Source: Nocardioides sp. GY 10127
GTDB taxonomy: Bacteria; Actinomycetota; Actinomycetes; Propionibacteriales; Nocardioidaceae
Assembly (NCBI RefSeq): GCF_004919085.1
Contig: NZ_STGL01000007.1
Coordinates: forward strand, 124,001-188,000
DNA length: 64,000 nt
Reading direction: 5' to 3'
Below the pieces are notes generated by a model. That model saw only the letters and a list, made by a program, of their open reading frames with translations. It was not told the DNA's origin and made no database searches. Made by a program: the position numbers and the translations under genes. How positions within the stretch are numbered: position 1 is the first letter of the stretch; the number at the start of each line of letters is the position of its first letter. This document shows, piece after piece, positions 1 through 7,747 of this stretch.

Positions 1-460
1 TCGACACCATGCGGGTCGAGTCGACCTTCACCCGCTTGCCGGCCGGCGTGCGCCAGATCAGGCTGCGGCGCAGCACGCCGTCGCGGAAGTCCAGGCTCCG
101 CTCGTAGTGCTCGAGGTCGGCGGTGCCGAGCGTGAGCGGCTCGTCGTCGACGTACAGCTTCATCAGCTTGGCGTCGGGGACGTTGACGATCGTCTGGCCG
201 GTGCGGGCGAAGCCGAACGCGGCCTCGGCGTGCCGGATCGGCCAGGTCTCGTGGAAGCCGTTGACGAAGGTGCCGTGCGCGTAGGCGTCCCGGCCCTCCT
301 CGGGGTTGCCGCGCATGCCGAGGTAGCCGTTGGCGACGCTGAACAGCGTCTCGGTCACGCCCAGGTCGTGCGCGCGGTACGCGGTCTCGGTGAGCCGCCA
401 GGGGTCCAGGCCGAACCTGCTGCGGTCGAGCGGGTCGCCGTGGACGTGGACGCGGCTCAT
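1..460 (-). CDS. Glycoside hydrolase family 65 phosphorylase, N-terminal part (partial)
   Basis: The reverse strand from an ATG at 460 reads into the window edge without a stop, so only about 153 N-terminal residues are visible. They include NGYLGMRGNPEEG, typical of the N-terminal beta-sandwich domain of GH65 enzymes (maltose, trehalose or kojibiose phosphorylases), which split alpha-glucosides with phosphate to give beta-glucose 1-phosphate. The start overlaps the stop of the upstream beta-phosphoglucomutase gene (ATGA), so the two are translationally coupled. The partner converts beta-G1P to glucose 6-phosphate, which supports the family call. The catalytic domain lies outside the window, so the substrate cannot be decided. 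Confidence 0.85.
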   Translation of the reverse strand, partial: MSRVHVHGDPLDRSRFGLDPWRLTETAYRAHDLGVTETLFSVANGYLGMRGNPEEGRDAYAHGTFVNGFHETWPIRHAEAAFGFARTGQTIVNVPDAKLMKLYVDDEPLTLGTADLEHYERSLDFRDGVLRRSLIWRTPAGKRVKVDSTRMVS

Positions 461-1215
461 GCAGGACCTCCGGGAACGAGCTCGGCGAGGTCGGCGACCA
501 CGGTGGTGGCGCCGTTCTCGGTCAGGACGTCGGCGCCGACCCCGCGGTCGACGCCGACCACGTGGGCGAACGCGCCGGCCGCGCCGGCGCGGACGCCGGA
601 GACGGCGTCCTCGACCACGACGGCGGCGTCGGCCGGGACGCCGAGGTGCTCGGCGGCGGCCAGGTAGGTGTCGGGCGCGGGCTTGCCGGCGAGCCCCTCC
701 TCGGCGGCGACGCGGCCGTCGACCACGAGCCGGAACCGATCGGTGAGGCCCGCGGCGGCCAGCACCGACGGGGCGTTGGCCGAGGAGCTCACGACGGCGA
801 GCGGCACACCGACCTCGGCGAGGTGGTCGAGGAGCAGCACCGAGCCGGGGTAGGCGGCGACGCCGTCGCGCTCGAGGACCTCGTTGAAGGCCTGGTTCTT
901 GCGGTTGCCGAGGCCGCGGACGCTCACCGCGTCCGCGGGGTCGTCCGCCCCGCCCTCGGGGAGCGTGATCCCGCGCGAGGCGAGGAAGTCGCGGACGCCG
1001 TCGTAGCGGGGCTTGCCGTCGACGTGCGCGAAGTAGTCGGCGTCGGTGTACGGCGAGGTGTCCGCGCCCGGGTCGTCCACGTCGGCGAGGAAGGCGTTGA
1101 ACATCTCGCCCCACGCCACCATGTGCACCTCGGCGGTGGGGGTGAGGACGCCGTCCAGGTCGAAGAGCACGGCGCCGACGGCGCGCCAGTCCGGTGTGAT
1201 CGTCTCGTTGGTCAC
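457..1215 (-). CDS. Beta-phosphoglucomutase family HAD hydrolase
   Basis: This 252-residue HAD-superfamily protein has the catalytic motif DLDGVLTPT near residue 19, which carries the nucleophile and acid/base aspartates. It also has VVSSSAN (motif II), a GKPAPDTY lysine motif and VVEDAVSGVRAG (metal-binding acidic motif). These order as in beta-phosphoglucomutase, which isomerises beta-glucose 1-phosphate to glucose 6-phosphate. It lies directly upstream of, and overlaps by four bases, a GH65 phosphorylase that would supply beta-G1P. The GTG start at 1215 is preceded after 6 nt by TAGGCT, consistent with a leaderless transcript. A generic sugar-phosphate phosphatase is the main alternative. 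Confidence 0.87.
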   Translation of the reverse strand: MTNETITPDWRAVGAVLFDLDGVLTPTAEVHMVAWGEMFNAFLADVDDPGADTSPYTDADYFAHVDGKPRYDGVRDFLASRGITLPEGGADDPADAVSVRGLGNRKNQAFNEVLERDGVAAYPGSVLLLDHLAEVGVPLAVVSSSANAPSVLAAAGLTDRFRLVVDGRVAAEEGLAGKPAPDTYLAAAEHLGVPADAAVVVEDAVSGVRAGAAGAFAHVVGVDRGVGADVLTENGATTVVADLAELVPGGPA

Positions 1216-1398
1216 CCGGCGAGCCTAGGCGGTGCGCCCGCGGGCGGGACAGGGCACGGGGCTGAGACGCACCTGACAGCGCGCGGGGTGTGCCGGGCCC
1301 CACCCGTCGGGCCCCGCGCCCGGCGTCCGGGATCATGGGACGTGAGCCACCTCTCTTCCGGTCAGTGGAAGTGGCTCGGAGGAGAAGGGAGACCCCGC

Positions 1399-2511
1399 GT
1401 GGTTGACGGCGACATGACCCCGCCCGCGCCGAGCACCACCGCCCCCCAGCAGTCGCGGCAGGACACACGACGTGACCTGACCCAGGACCTGGCCCACAAG
1501 ATCGTCGCCGTGGGGCCGCACGCGGGGGCCCACCGGGTCGCGCTGCGCGCCGCGCTCACGGTGGCAGTGCCGCTCCTGCTCCTGTGGGGCACCGGGCACC
1601 TGGCCTGGTCGGCGTACGCCACCTTCGGCGCCTTCTGCGCCGTCTACGCCCGCAACGACCCGTGGCGTGCCCGCGTCGGGATGCAGGCGCGGGCCGGCGC
1701 GTGGCTGGCGCTGTCGGTCACCATCGGCGCGGTCGTCGCGCTCTCCGACCACCGGGCCTGGCTCTCCGTGCCCGTCACGGCGGCCTTCGCCGCGGTCGGC
1801 TCGCTGCTGTCCGACCACTGGGGCTGGCGTCCGCCGGGCCCGCTCTTCACCGTCTTCGCCCTCGGCGCCTGCTCGGCCATCCCGGCGACCGGCACCACCG
1901 TGCTCGCCGCGCTCCTCGTGGGCTCCGGCTCCGTCCTCTTCGGCCTGGTCGTCTCCGCCGTCGCGGGCATGCTGGGCGCCCGCGGCGCCCGCGCGGGGCA
2001 GGACGCCGCTCCCACCCCGCCGCCGCACGTCCGCCCCACCGACATGGGTCGCCACGCCGTCCGCGCCGGCGTCGCCGTCCTGCTCGCGGGCGGCGTCTCC
2101 ACCGCGCTGGGGATCGGCCACCCCTACTGGGCCATGGTCTCGGCCGTCGTCCCGCTCATGGCGCGCGAGTGGCTGCCCGCGCTCGTCCGCGGCATCCACC
2201 GCGTGCTGGGCACCTTCGTGGGCCTGGCGATCGCTGCGGTGCTCCTGTGGATCGACCCGCCGGGCCTCGTGGTGGTGCTCCTCGTCGTCGTGCTCCAGGG
2301 CTGCGTGGAGCTGCTGGTGATGCGCAACTACGCGCTCGCGCTGCTCCTCATCACCCCGCTGGCGCTCCTCATGGTGCAGGTGGCCAATCCCGAGCCGATG
2401 GGCACGCTGCTGTTCGACCGCGGCCTCCAGACGCTGCTCGGGGTCGTCCTCGGCCTGCTCGTCGGCTGGGCGGCGGCTCAGCTGCTCCCGCGCTCGAAGG
2501 AGCTCGCGTAG
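1399..2511 (+). CDS. FUSC-family membrane protein (aromatic acid exporter-like)
   Basis: Translation from GTG 1399 gives 370 residues with two blocks of closely packed hydrophobic helices (about residues 40-150 and 210-365). Each begins with a short soluble stretch and contains motifs such as YWAMVSAVVPL. This duplicated half-FUSC arrangement resembles the membrane part of AaeB/YccS-type proteins, implicated in efflux of aromatic acids. The GTG was chosen because a strong purine-rich site (GGAGGAGAAGG, about 1377-1388) sits about 9 nt upstream; the frame is open much further upstream but that part is antisense to the beta-PGM gene. Its 3' end overlaps the convergent monooxygenase-like gene by 34 bp. 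Substrate is unknown. Confidence 0.8.
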   Translation: MVDGDMTPPAPSTTAPQQSRQDTRRDLTQDLAHKIVAVGPHAGAHRVALRAALTVAVPLLLLWGTGHLAWSAYATFGAFCAVYARNDPWRARVGMQARAGAWLALSVTIGAVVALSDHRAWLSVPVTAAFAAVGSLLSDHWGWRPPGPLFTVFALGACSAIPATGTTVLAALLVGSGSVLFGLVVSAVAGMLGARGARAGQDAAPTPPPHVRPTDMGRHAVRAGVAVLLAGGVSTALGIGHPYWAMVSAVVPLMAREWLPALVRGIHRVLGTFVGLAIAAVLLWIDPPGLVVVLLVVVLQGCVELLVMRNYALALLLITPLALLMVQVANPEPMGTLLFDRGLQTLLGVVLGLLVGWAAAQLLPRSKELA

Positions 2512-2807
2512 GTCGTCTCGCCGACCGCGATCGAGTACTCCGCGTAGTAGGCCTCGACCCCGTGGCGCTGGGCCGCCCGGTGCCGGGGGTGCTCGGCCCA
2601 GGCGCGGTGGCCGGCCGCGTCCGCGAAGGTGACGACGGTGCAGCGCTCGCCGTCGGCGGCGGTGAACGTCTTGGTCTCCACGAACCCGGGCATGCCCTCC
2701 GCCAGCGCGGCCACGACCTCGAGCTCGGCGCGGTAGTCACCCTCGTGCTCGGGGCGGAGCCGGTTGCGGAAGACGGTGACGACCTGGCCGGGGAGCGGAG
2801 TGTGCAC
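2478..2807 (-). CDS. Antibiotic biosynthesis monooxygenase (ABM)-domain protein
   Basis: A 109-residue protein with the dimeric alpha/beta-barrel pattern of ABM/YgiN-like proteins: VVTVFRNRLRPEHEGDY at the N-terminus, then GMPGFVETKTFTAADGER and an RAWAEHPRHRAAQRHG helix. Such small proteins act as cofactor-free monooxygenases or are of unknown function. The GTG start (2807) has GATGAT at -12 to -7, suggesting leaderless transcription. It is convergent with, and overlaps by 34 bp, the FUSC gene, and is divergent from kynureninase. No specific substrate can be inferred. Confidence 0.75.
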   Translation of the reverse strand: MHTPLPGQVVTVFRNRLRPEHEGDYRAELEVVAALAEGMPGFVETKTFTAADGERCTVVTFADAAGHRAWAEHPRHRAAQRHGVEAYYAEYSIAVGETTYASSFERGSS

Positions 2808-2896
2808 GCACCGATCATCGCCCCCGGGCCGCCCCTCGACGAGCGCGAGGGTGAAGGGGTTGTGAGCCGCGGCCCGCGGCGGGTTAGAACAGGGAC

Positions 2897-4165
2897 GTGA
2901 GCACCCGACCCGTCCCCTCCGCCGTCCCGGTCCCCGCCGTCGTGCCGGGCGCCTCGGCGGCCGCGCTGGACGCCGCCGACCCGCTCGCCGGCCACCGCTC
3001 GGCTTTCGTGGGCAGCGAGGGGTCGCTGGTCTACCTCGACGGCAACAGCCTCGGCCGACCGCTCCGGGTGAGCGCCGGCCGGATGGCGACCTTCGTGCAG
3101 GAGGAGTGGGGCGGCCGGCTCATCCGCGGCTGGGGCGACCTCGGCGAGGGCGGGTGGACGGACCTGCCGACCACGCTCGGCGACCGGCTCGGCCGGGTCG
3201 TGCTGGGCGCCGGGCCCGGTCAGACGGTGGTGGGCGACTCCACCACGGTCCAGCTCTACAAGCTCCTCCACGCCGCCTGCTCGCTGCGCCCGGGCCGCAC
3301 CGAGCTGGTCGTGGCCACCGACGACTTCCCGACCGACCGGTACGTCGCCGAGTCCGTCGCCCGCGCTCGTGGGCTCAGCCTGGTGTGGGTGGAGCCGAGC
3401 GACCCGGCGGCCGGCGTCACCGACGACGACGTCGCGGCGGTGACCGGGGACCGGACGGCCGCCGTCCTGCTCTCGCACGTCGCCTACCGCTCCGCGTGGG
3501 TGGTGCCCGTCGCCGGGATCGCGGAGGTCGCCCACGAGGTCGGGGCCCTGCTGGTGCTCGACCTCTCGCACTCGGCCGGCGTCCTGCCCGTCGACCTGGA
3601 CGCGACCGGCGTCGACCTCGCCGTCGGGTGCGGCTACAAGTACCTCAACGGCGGCCCGGGCGCCCCCGCGTTCGCCTTCGTGGCCGCGCGGCACCACGAC
3701 GTGCTGGCCCAGCCGGTCACGGGGTGGATGGGGCACGCCGACCCCTTCGCCATGGGCCCGGGCTACGAGCCCGCCCCCGGCGTGCGCCGGCTCGTGGCCG
3801 GCACGCCGCCGGTCCTGGCGATGCAGCCCCTGGTCGACATGCTCGACCTGCTCGAGCAGGTGGGCATCGACGCGGTGCGTGCCAAGTCCGTGGCCCTCAC
3901 CTCCTTCGCGACCGACGTCGCCGGGCGCCTGCTCCCGCAGGCCCGGCTCGGCTCCCCGGCCGACCCGGCCCGGCGCGGCGGGCACGTGACGCTCACCCAC
4001 CCGCGGATGCGGGAGGTCGTGGCGGCGCTGTGGCAGCGGGACGTCCTGCCCGACCACCGCGAGCCCGACGGGCTGCGGGTCGGCCTGTCGCCGCTGTCGA
4101 CCTCGTTCGCCGAGGTCGAGGCGGGGATCTCGGCTGCGGCGGAGGTCCTCGCCCACCTAGGTTGA
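2897..4165 (+). CDS. kynU: Kynureninase
   Basis: This 422-residue PLP fold-type I enzyme matches kynureninase in length. It has YLDGNSLGRPL at the N-terminus, DLSHSAGVLPVDLD (PLP aspartate region), and GCGYKYLNGGPGAPAF, where the lysine of YKYLNGG is the PLP-binding residue. It cleaves kynurenine or 3-hydroxykynurenine to anthranilate or 3-hydroxyanthranilate plus alanine, in tryptophan catabolism. No other kyn gene is visible, so here it acts alone. The GTG start lies 6 nt after TAGAAC, with a TTGTGA -35-like box further upstream, and no ribosome binding site is seen. The S66 peptidase gene starts 4 bp downstream. Confidence 0.93.
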   Translation: MSTRPVPSAVPVPAVVPGASAAALDAADPLAGHRSAFVGSEGSLVYLDGNSLGRPLRVSAGRMATFVQEEWGGRLIRGWGDLGEGGWTDLPTTLGDRLGRVVLGAGPGQTVVGDSTTVQLYKLLHAACSLRPGRTELVVATDDFPTDRYVAESVARARGLSLVWVEPSDPAAGVTDDDVAAVTGDRTAAVLLSHVAYRSAWVVPVAGIAEVAHEVGALLVLDLSHSAGVLPVDLDATGVDLAVGCGYKYLNGGPGAPAFAFVAARHHDVLAQPVTGWMGHADPFAMGPGYEPAPGVRRLVAGTPPVLAMQPLVDMLDLLEQVGIDAVRAKSVALTSFATDVAGRLLPQARLGSPADPARRGGHVTLTHPRMREVVAALWQRDVLPDHREPDGLRVGLSPLSTSFAEVEAGISAAAEVLAHLG

Positions 4166-4169
4166 GCCG

Positions 4170-5282
4170 GTGAGCCCGACCCCGCCGTCCCCGCCCACCC
4201 CGCCGTCCCCGCCCACCCCGCCCACCCCGCCGTCGTCCCTGCGCGTGCCCCGGCCCCTGCGACCGGGGGACGTCGTCGGCGTCACCGCCCCCTCGGCCGG
4301 CGTGGCGCCTGCCATGGCGGCGCGGCTGCGCGCGGCCGTGGAGGTGGTCGCCGCCCGTGGCTACGACGTCCGGCTGGGCGAGTGCCTGCTCACCGACGGC
4401 GACCCGGTGGTCTCCGCGCCGCGCGAGGCCCGGGCGGCCGAGCTCATGGGGATGCTGCTGGACCCGGCGGTGGCGGCGATCGTCCCGCCCTGGGGCGGTG
4501 AGCTGGGCATCGACCTCCTGCCGCTGCTCGACTGGGACGCCCTGGCGTCCGCCGAGCCCACGTGGGTCGTCGGCTACTCCGACCTCACCACCCTCATGCT
4601 CCCGCTCACCACGCGCCTGGGCTGGGCGACCCTGCACGGGCACAACCTGATGGACACCCCCTACACGGTGCCCGACGGGCTGGTCGGCTGGCTCGACGTC
4701 CTCGAGCACGACCCCGCCGACGGGCCGCTGACGCAGACCTCGCCCGGCAGGACCCGGCGCGAGGGCTGGGACGACTACCGCGGTGACCCCGGGGTGGCCG
4801 TCATGACGCTGGACGCCACGACCGACTGGGTCACGCCCAGTGAGGGGCCCCTGCCCGGGCCCTTCGCGGGTCGGCTGGTCGGCGGGTGCCTGGAGACCGT
4901 CGCCCACCTGGCCGGCACCCCCTACGGCGACGTGCGCGGCTGGGCCCGCGAGCACGCGCCGGAGGGGACCGTGGTGCTGGTCGAGGCCGCCGAGCACGCC
5001 GCCCTCGACGTGGCCCGGGCGCTGCACGGGCTGCGGCTCGCGGGCTGGTTCGAGCACGCGAACGGAGTGCTGGTGGGCCGGACGCCGGCACCGGACTCGC
5101 CCGCGTTCACCCAGGCCGACGCCGTGGCGGACGCGCTGGCGGGGCTGCGCACGCCCGCGGGCCGGGACCTGCCCGTCGTGAGGGACGTGGACTACGGGCA
5201 CACCCAGCCGTTCGCGTCCTGGGTCGCGGGCGCGTGGGCCGAGGTCGACCCCGCCGCCCGGGTGGTCTCGCAGACCTGGTGA
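4170..5282 (+). CDS. S66 peptidase family protein (LD-carboxypeptidase / MccF-like)
   Basis: The 370-residue product has LRPGDVVGVTAPSAG, VPPWGGELGIDLL and VGYSDLTTLML, the last containing the serine nucleophile elbow of S66 serine peptidases; GRLVGGCLETV follows. The family includes LD-carboxypeptidases that trim murein tetrapeptides and MccF enzymes that inactivate microcin C-type compounds; the sequence cannot decide between them. Residues 2-18 form a Pro/Thr/Ser tract encoded by an 18-bp DNA repeat, probably a flexible non-conserved N-terminus. TAGGTT lies 6 nt before the GTG start even though kynU ends only 4 bp upstream, so an internal leaderless promoter is possible. Confidence 0.86.
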   Translation: MSPTPPSPPTPPSPPTPPTPPSSLRVPRPLRPGDVVGVTAPSAGVAPAMAARLRAAVEVVAARGYDVRLGECLLTDGDPVVSAPREARAAELMGMLLDPAVAAIVPPWGGELGIDLLPLLDWDALASAEPTWVVGYSDLTTLMLPLTTRLGWATLHGHNLMDTPYTVPDGLVGWLDVLEHDPADGPLTQTSPGRTRREGWDDYRGDPGVAVMTLDATTDWVTPSEGPLPGPFAGRLVGGCLETVAHLAGTPYGDVRGWAREHAPEGTVVLVEAAEHAALDVARALHGLRLAGWFEHANGVLVGRTPAPDSPAFTQADAVADALAGLRTPAGRDLPVVRDVDYGHTQPFASWVAGAWAEVDPAARVVSQTW

Positions 5283-5313
5283 CGCCTGGCGGCCGCTGGC
5301 CGGCCGACCGGGG

Positions 5314-5508
5314 GCGGTGTGTCAGCAACGTGCTGGGGCGGCGGTTCGGTTGCTCAGGCACCGCTGATCGGCGGGCCGGGGAGTGGCGGTGTGTCAGCAA
5401 CCTGATCGGGCGGCAACTGGGTTGCTCAGGCACCGCCCACCAGCCGGCCACGGACTGGCGGTGTGTCACCAACCTGCGCGGGCAGCAGCTCGGTTGCTCA
5501 CGCACCGC
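5314..5508. repeat. Array of three 51-bp palindromic elements (locus 1)
   Basis: Three units at 5314-5364, 5386-5436 and 5458-5508 recur at exactly 72-bp spacing. Each is 51 bp, starting GCGGTGTGTCAnCAAC and ending GGTTGCTCAnGCACCGC; the ends form an imperfect inverted repeat around a variable 17-18 bp centre. The array fills the gap between two convergent genes. The same element occurs four more times at 21530-21819, also between convergent genes. Candidates are a REP/BIME-like mobile palindrome or a bidirectional RNA stabiliser or terminator. Confidence 0.85.
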
Positions 5509-5546
5509 CCAGCAGCCCGCTGAGGCGGGCCAGGGAAGCGTCGGGC

Positions 5547-6227
5547 TCACGGCCGGGGACGCAGTCGCCTGTCCACCAGGGCGGCCAGCGCGCACAGCGC
5601 CAGGAAGAAGACGGTGATCCCGGCGCAGACGACGGCCACGCCGCCCCAGCCGTTCTCGTCGACGTCGAGGAACGGGTAGGGCACCCAGCCGGTGAGCCGG
5701 CCGTAGGTCAGCGTCACGACCAGCCACGCGACCGCCCAGCCGACGGCGACGCCCACGGCCCGGCGGTCCACCCGGGGCCGGGGACCGACGGCGACGAACG
5801 CCAGCAGCGCGAGCACCGGCACCGCGACGTGCAGGGCCTTGTCGGCCAGCCAGCTGGCCCCCTGGAGGTGCAGCAGCGGCCGCAGCAGCAGGAAGTGCAC
5901 GACCCCGGTCACCGTGATCCCCACCAGACCGGCCAGGCGCAGCCCGCGCCACCAGCGCAGCCCGTCGCGGGCCGGGTCGCGCACCAGCGTCCACGAGGCC
6001 ACCGCGACCAGCACGTTGGACTGGATCGTGAAGTAGGCGACGAACCGCAGCAGCGCCAGGCCCAGCGGAGGGGCGGAGGCCTCGTCCAGGACCGCCGCGC
6101 CGGTGAGGACCAGCACGAGCTGGAGCACGAGGGCGGCCGTGGCGACGACGGCGGTGAGCGTGTGGAGGACGCGGGGCAGTCGGGCCAGCCGTCGGGGAAG
6201 CCGGGCGGGGCCGCTCGTGGAGGTCAC
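5547..6227 (-). CDS. Pr6Pr family membrane protein
   Basis: From GTG 6227 the product has 226 residues with about six hydrophobic segments. It carries FVAYFTIQSNVLVAVASW and the C-terminal YGRLTGWVPYPFLDV, both typical of the FAR-17a/AIG1-like Pr6Pr integral membrane family of actinobacteria, whose function is not established. The frame is open to 6305 upstream, but GTG 6227 begins the natural N-terminus and has TAGGTT 8 nt upstream. It is convergent with the S66 gene, with the 51-bp repeat array between them, and divergent from the VOC gene at 6296. Confidence 0.75.
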   Translation of the reverse strand: MTSTSGPARLPRRLARLPRVLHTLTAVVATAALVLQLVLVLTGAAVLDEASAPPLGLALLRFVAYFTIQSNVLVAVASWTLVRDPARDGLRWWRGLRLAGLVGITVTGVVHFLLLRPLLHLQGASWLADKALHVAVPVLALLAFVAVGPRPRVDRRAVGVAVGWAVAWLVVTLTYGRLTGWVPYPFLDVDENGWGGVAVVCAGITVFFLALCALAALVDRRLRPRP

Positions 6228-6295
6228 GGGGCAGCAACCTAGTGGGTGGGGCAGGAGGGTGGCGGCGGTCCGGGCGCGGTGGGAAGGTCGCGGAC

Positions 6296-6715
6296 ATGGA
6301 CGCACGCATCAGCTTCGTCACGCTCGCCGTCGCCGACGTGGAGGCCAGCAGACGCTTCTACGTGGACGGCCTGGGCTGGGAGCCCGAGCTGTTCGTGCCG
6401 GGGGAGGTGCTGATGATCCGCGCGGGGGAGCGGCTCGTGCTCTCGCTGTGGGACGCCGAGGCGTTCACCGCCGAGATCGGCGAGGCGCCGCGCACCGGCC
6501 CCGGCGTCGCGCCGCTCACCCTGGCGCACAACGTGGCGACGCCGGGCGAGGTGGACGCCGTGCTGGCCGAGGCGCGCGCCGCGGGCGCCGCGATGGTGTC
6601 CGTGCCGGTGGCCCGGGACTGGGGCGGCTACACCGGCTACTTCGCCGACCCGGACGGCTTCCGCTGGGAGGTCGCCCACAACCCGGGTCCGATCGGGCTC
6701 TCGGTGCTGCCGTGA
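6296..6715 (+). CDS. VOC family (glyoxalase-like) protein
   Basis: This 139-residue protein has two beta-alpha-beta-beta-beta modules: ISFVTLAVADVEASRRFYVDGLGWEP at the start and GGYTGYFADPDGFRWEVAHNP at the end, the latter containing the conserved acidic metal-ligand region of VOC proteins. The family includes glyoxalases, dioxygenases and resistance proteins; the reaction cannot be assigned. ATG 6296 is preferred over an earlier in-frame ATG because the fold starts immediately after it. Its stop overlaps the start of the next gene (GTGA), so the pair is probably co-translated. Confidence 0.82.
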   Translation: MDARISFVTLAVADVEASRRFYVDGLGWEPELFVPGEVLMIRAGERLVLSLWDAEAFTAEIGEAPRTGPGVAPLTLAHNVATPGEVDAVLAEARAAGAAMVSVPVARDWGGYTGYFADPDGFRWEVAHNPGPIGLSVLP

Positions 6716-7440
6716 GCGGGCAGCAGGCCTCCGGCCGGCCCGGCCCCGACGAGCGCGAGGTCTGGGGCACGAGCCAGGTGGACGCCGCCGGTCTCTCCGG
6801 CTGGCGGCCGCTGCTCGGGGTGCTGCGCGTGCGCTACCGCACGGGCTCCTTCGGCGTCGGCGCCGCCTTCGTCGCCGAGGTCGCCCGGCTGGCCGACGCC
6901 GCCCACCACCACCCGGACGTCGACCTGCGGTACGGGCACGTCGAGATCGGCCTGGTCAGCCACGACGTCGGCGGCCTCACGGTGCGTGACGTGCTCCTGG
7001 CCCGGGAGATCTCCGAGCTCGCCGCGGAGACGGGCCTGGTCGCGGAGCCCGAGGCGCTGCGCCGGCTGGAGCTGGCCCTGGACACGTGGGACGCCGAGGA
7101 GGTCGCCCCGTTCTGGGCGGCGGTGCTCCAGGGGCGGGTCGAGCGGGTGGAGCACGAGGAGGGGGTGGAGGTGCAGGTCGTCGATCCCGGGGGAGCCCTC
7201 CCGCTGGTGTGGTTCCAGCCGTGCCCCGCGCCGGGTGGTCCGGGCACGGCCGCGAGCGTGCCGCAGCGGTGGCACCTCGACGTCCGCGTGCCCCCGGAGG
7301 AGGTCGAGGAACGGATCGCGGCCGCGCTGGCGGCGGGTGGCACCATGGTCTCGGACGGTCGGGCGCCGGCGTTCTGGGTCCTCGCGGACGCCCAGGGCAA
7401 CCGGGCCTGCCTGACCACGTGGCACGGGCGCGGGGAGTGA
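6712..7440 (+). CDS. Fused pterin-4a-carbinolamine dehydratase-like and VOC domain protein
   Basis: The 242-residue product has two domains. Residues about 20-115 resemble pterin-4a-carbinolamine dehydratase: the signature HHHPDVDLRYGHVEIGLVSH is followed by GGLTVRDVLLAREI. Residues about 120-240 form a VOC/glyoxalase-like domain ending FWVLADAQGNRACLTTW. The dehydratase recycles 4a-hydroxytetrahydrobiopterin, but no aromatic amino acid hydroxylase is nearby, so the fused protein may do something else. GTG 6712 overlaps the stop of the upstream VOC gene. Fusions of this type are seen in other actinobacteria; the role is unknown. Confidence 0.8.
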   Translation: MSGQQASGRPGPDEREVWGTSQVDAAGLSGWRPLLGVLRVRYRTGSFGVGAAFVAEVARLADAAHHHPDVDLRYGHVEIGLVSHDVGGLTVRDVLLAREISELAAETGLVAEPEALRRLELALDTWDAEEVAPFWAAVLQGRVERVEHEEGVEVQVVDPGGALPLVWFQPCPAPGGPGTAASVPQRWHLDVRVPPEEVEERIAAALAAGGTMVSDGRAPAFWVLADAQGNRACLTTWHGRGE

Positions 7441-7559
7441 CGGCTCCACCGCTCGCGGGCGACGTGACGCCGTTCACGATGCGAGAGGACCGTCTTGCAT
7501 CCTGGGACAACAGAGGGCGCGGCATGGTGGGGACGAAGCAGGGGCGTTACCGTGGCGAC

Positions 7560-7601
7560 ATGCGACTGTTCCTTCTCGTATCCACGCGGCGCGCAGCCTG
7601 A
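7560..7601 (+). CDS. ilvB leader peptide (13 residues)
   Basis: A short ORF encodes MRLFLLVSTRRAA, with consecutive Leu-Phe-Leu-Leu-Val codons. Its ATG lies exactly 6 nt after TACCGT, so the transcript is probably leaderless. A terminator-like hairpin follows before ilvB. Leader peptides rich in the end-product amino acids, followed by a terminator, are the hallmark of ribosome-mediated attenuation; scarcity of charged tRNA-Leu or tRNA-Val would stall the ribosome here and allow ilvB read-through. Translation is inferred. Confidence 0.72.
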   Translation: MRLFLLVSTRRAA

Positions 7602-7661
7602 GCCCGATCCACGCTCAGCGCGCGCGTCACCCCTCGCAGCCGATGGCCGGGGGGATTTTTT
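7598..7661 (+). promoter_or_regulatory. ilvBNC transcription attenuator
   Basis: After the leader ORF, a first stem pairs CTGAGC (7598-7603) with GCTCAG (7613-7618) and includes the leader stop codon. A second stem pairs 7630-7636 and 7639-7641 with 7645-7647 and 7648-7654 around a GAT loop, followed by six T residues at 7656-7661. This is an intrinsic terminator about 85 nt before ilvB. The leader codons and terminator together support attenuation by branched-chain amino acid supply. Confidence 0.75.
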
Positions 7662-7747
7662 GTGGGTTCAGCACGAGGACAGGACGCGGCCGACGAGCGT
7701 GACTCGATCGGCCGGGACACGAAGGTGAGGGCAAGGAAGTGCAGGGC

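Noticed and set aside
1216..1398. A small gene or RNA in the gap between beta-PGM and FUSC
   Set aside because: Only short GC-rich palindromes and a ribosome binding site for the FUSC gene are seen.
5314..5508. CRISPR array interpretation of the 51-bp repeats
   Set aside because: Units are palindromic with variable centres, linkers are similar to each other and short, and there are no cas genes.
5314..5540. Coding interpretation of the 51-bp repeats (repeated Cys/Gly peptides such as RCVSNLIGRQLGCSG)
   Set aside because: The elements recur in different frames and at locus 2 the spacing is not constant in codons; no start or ribosome binding site fits.
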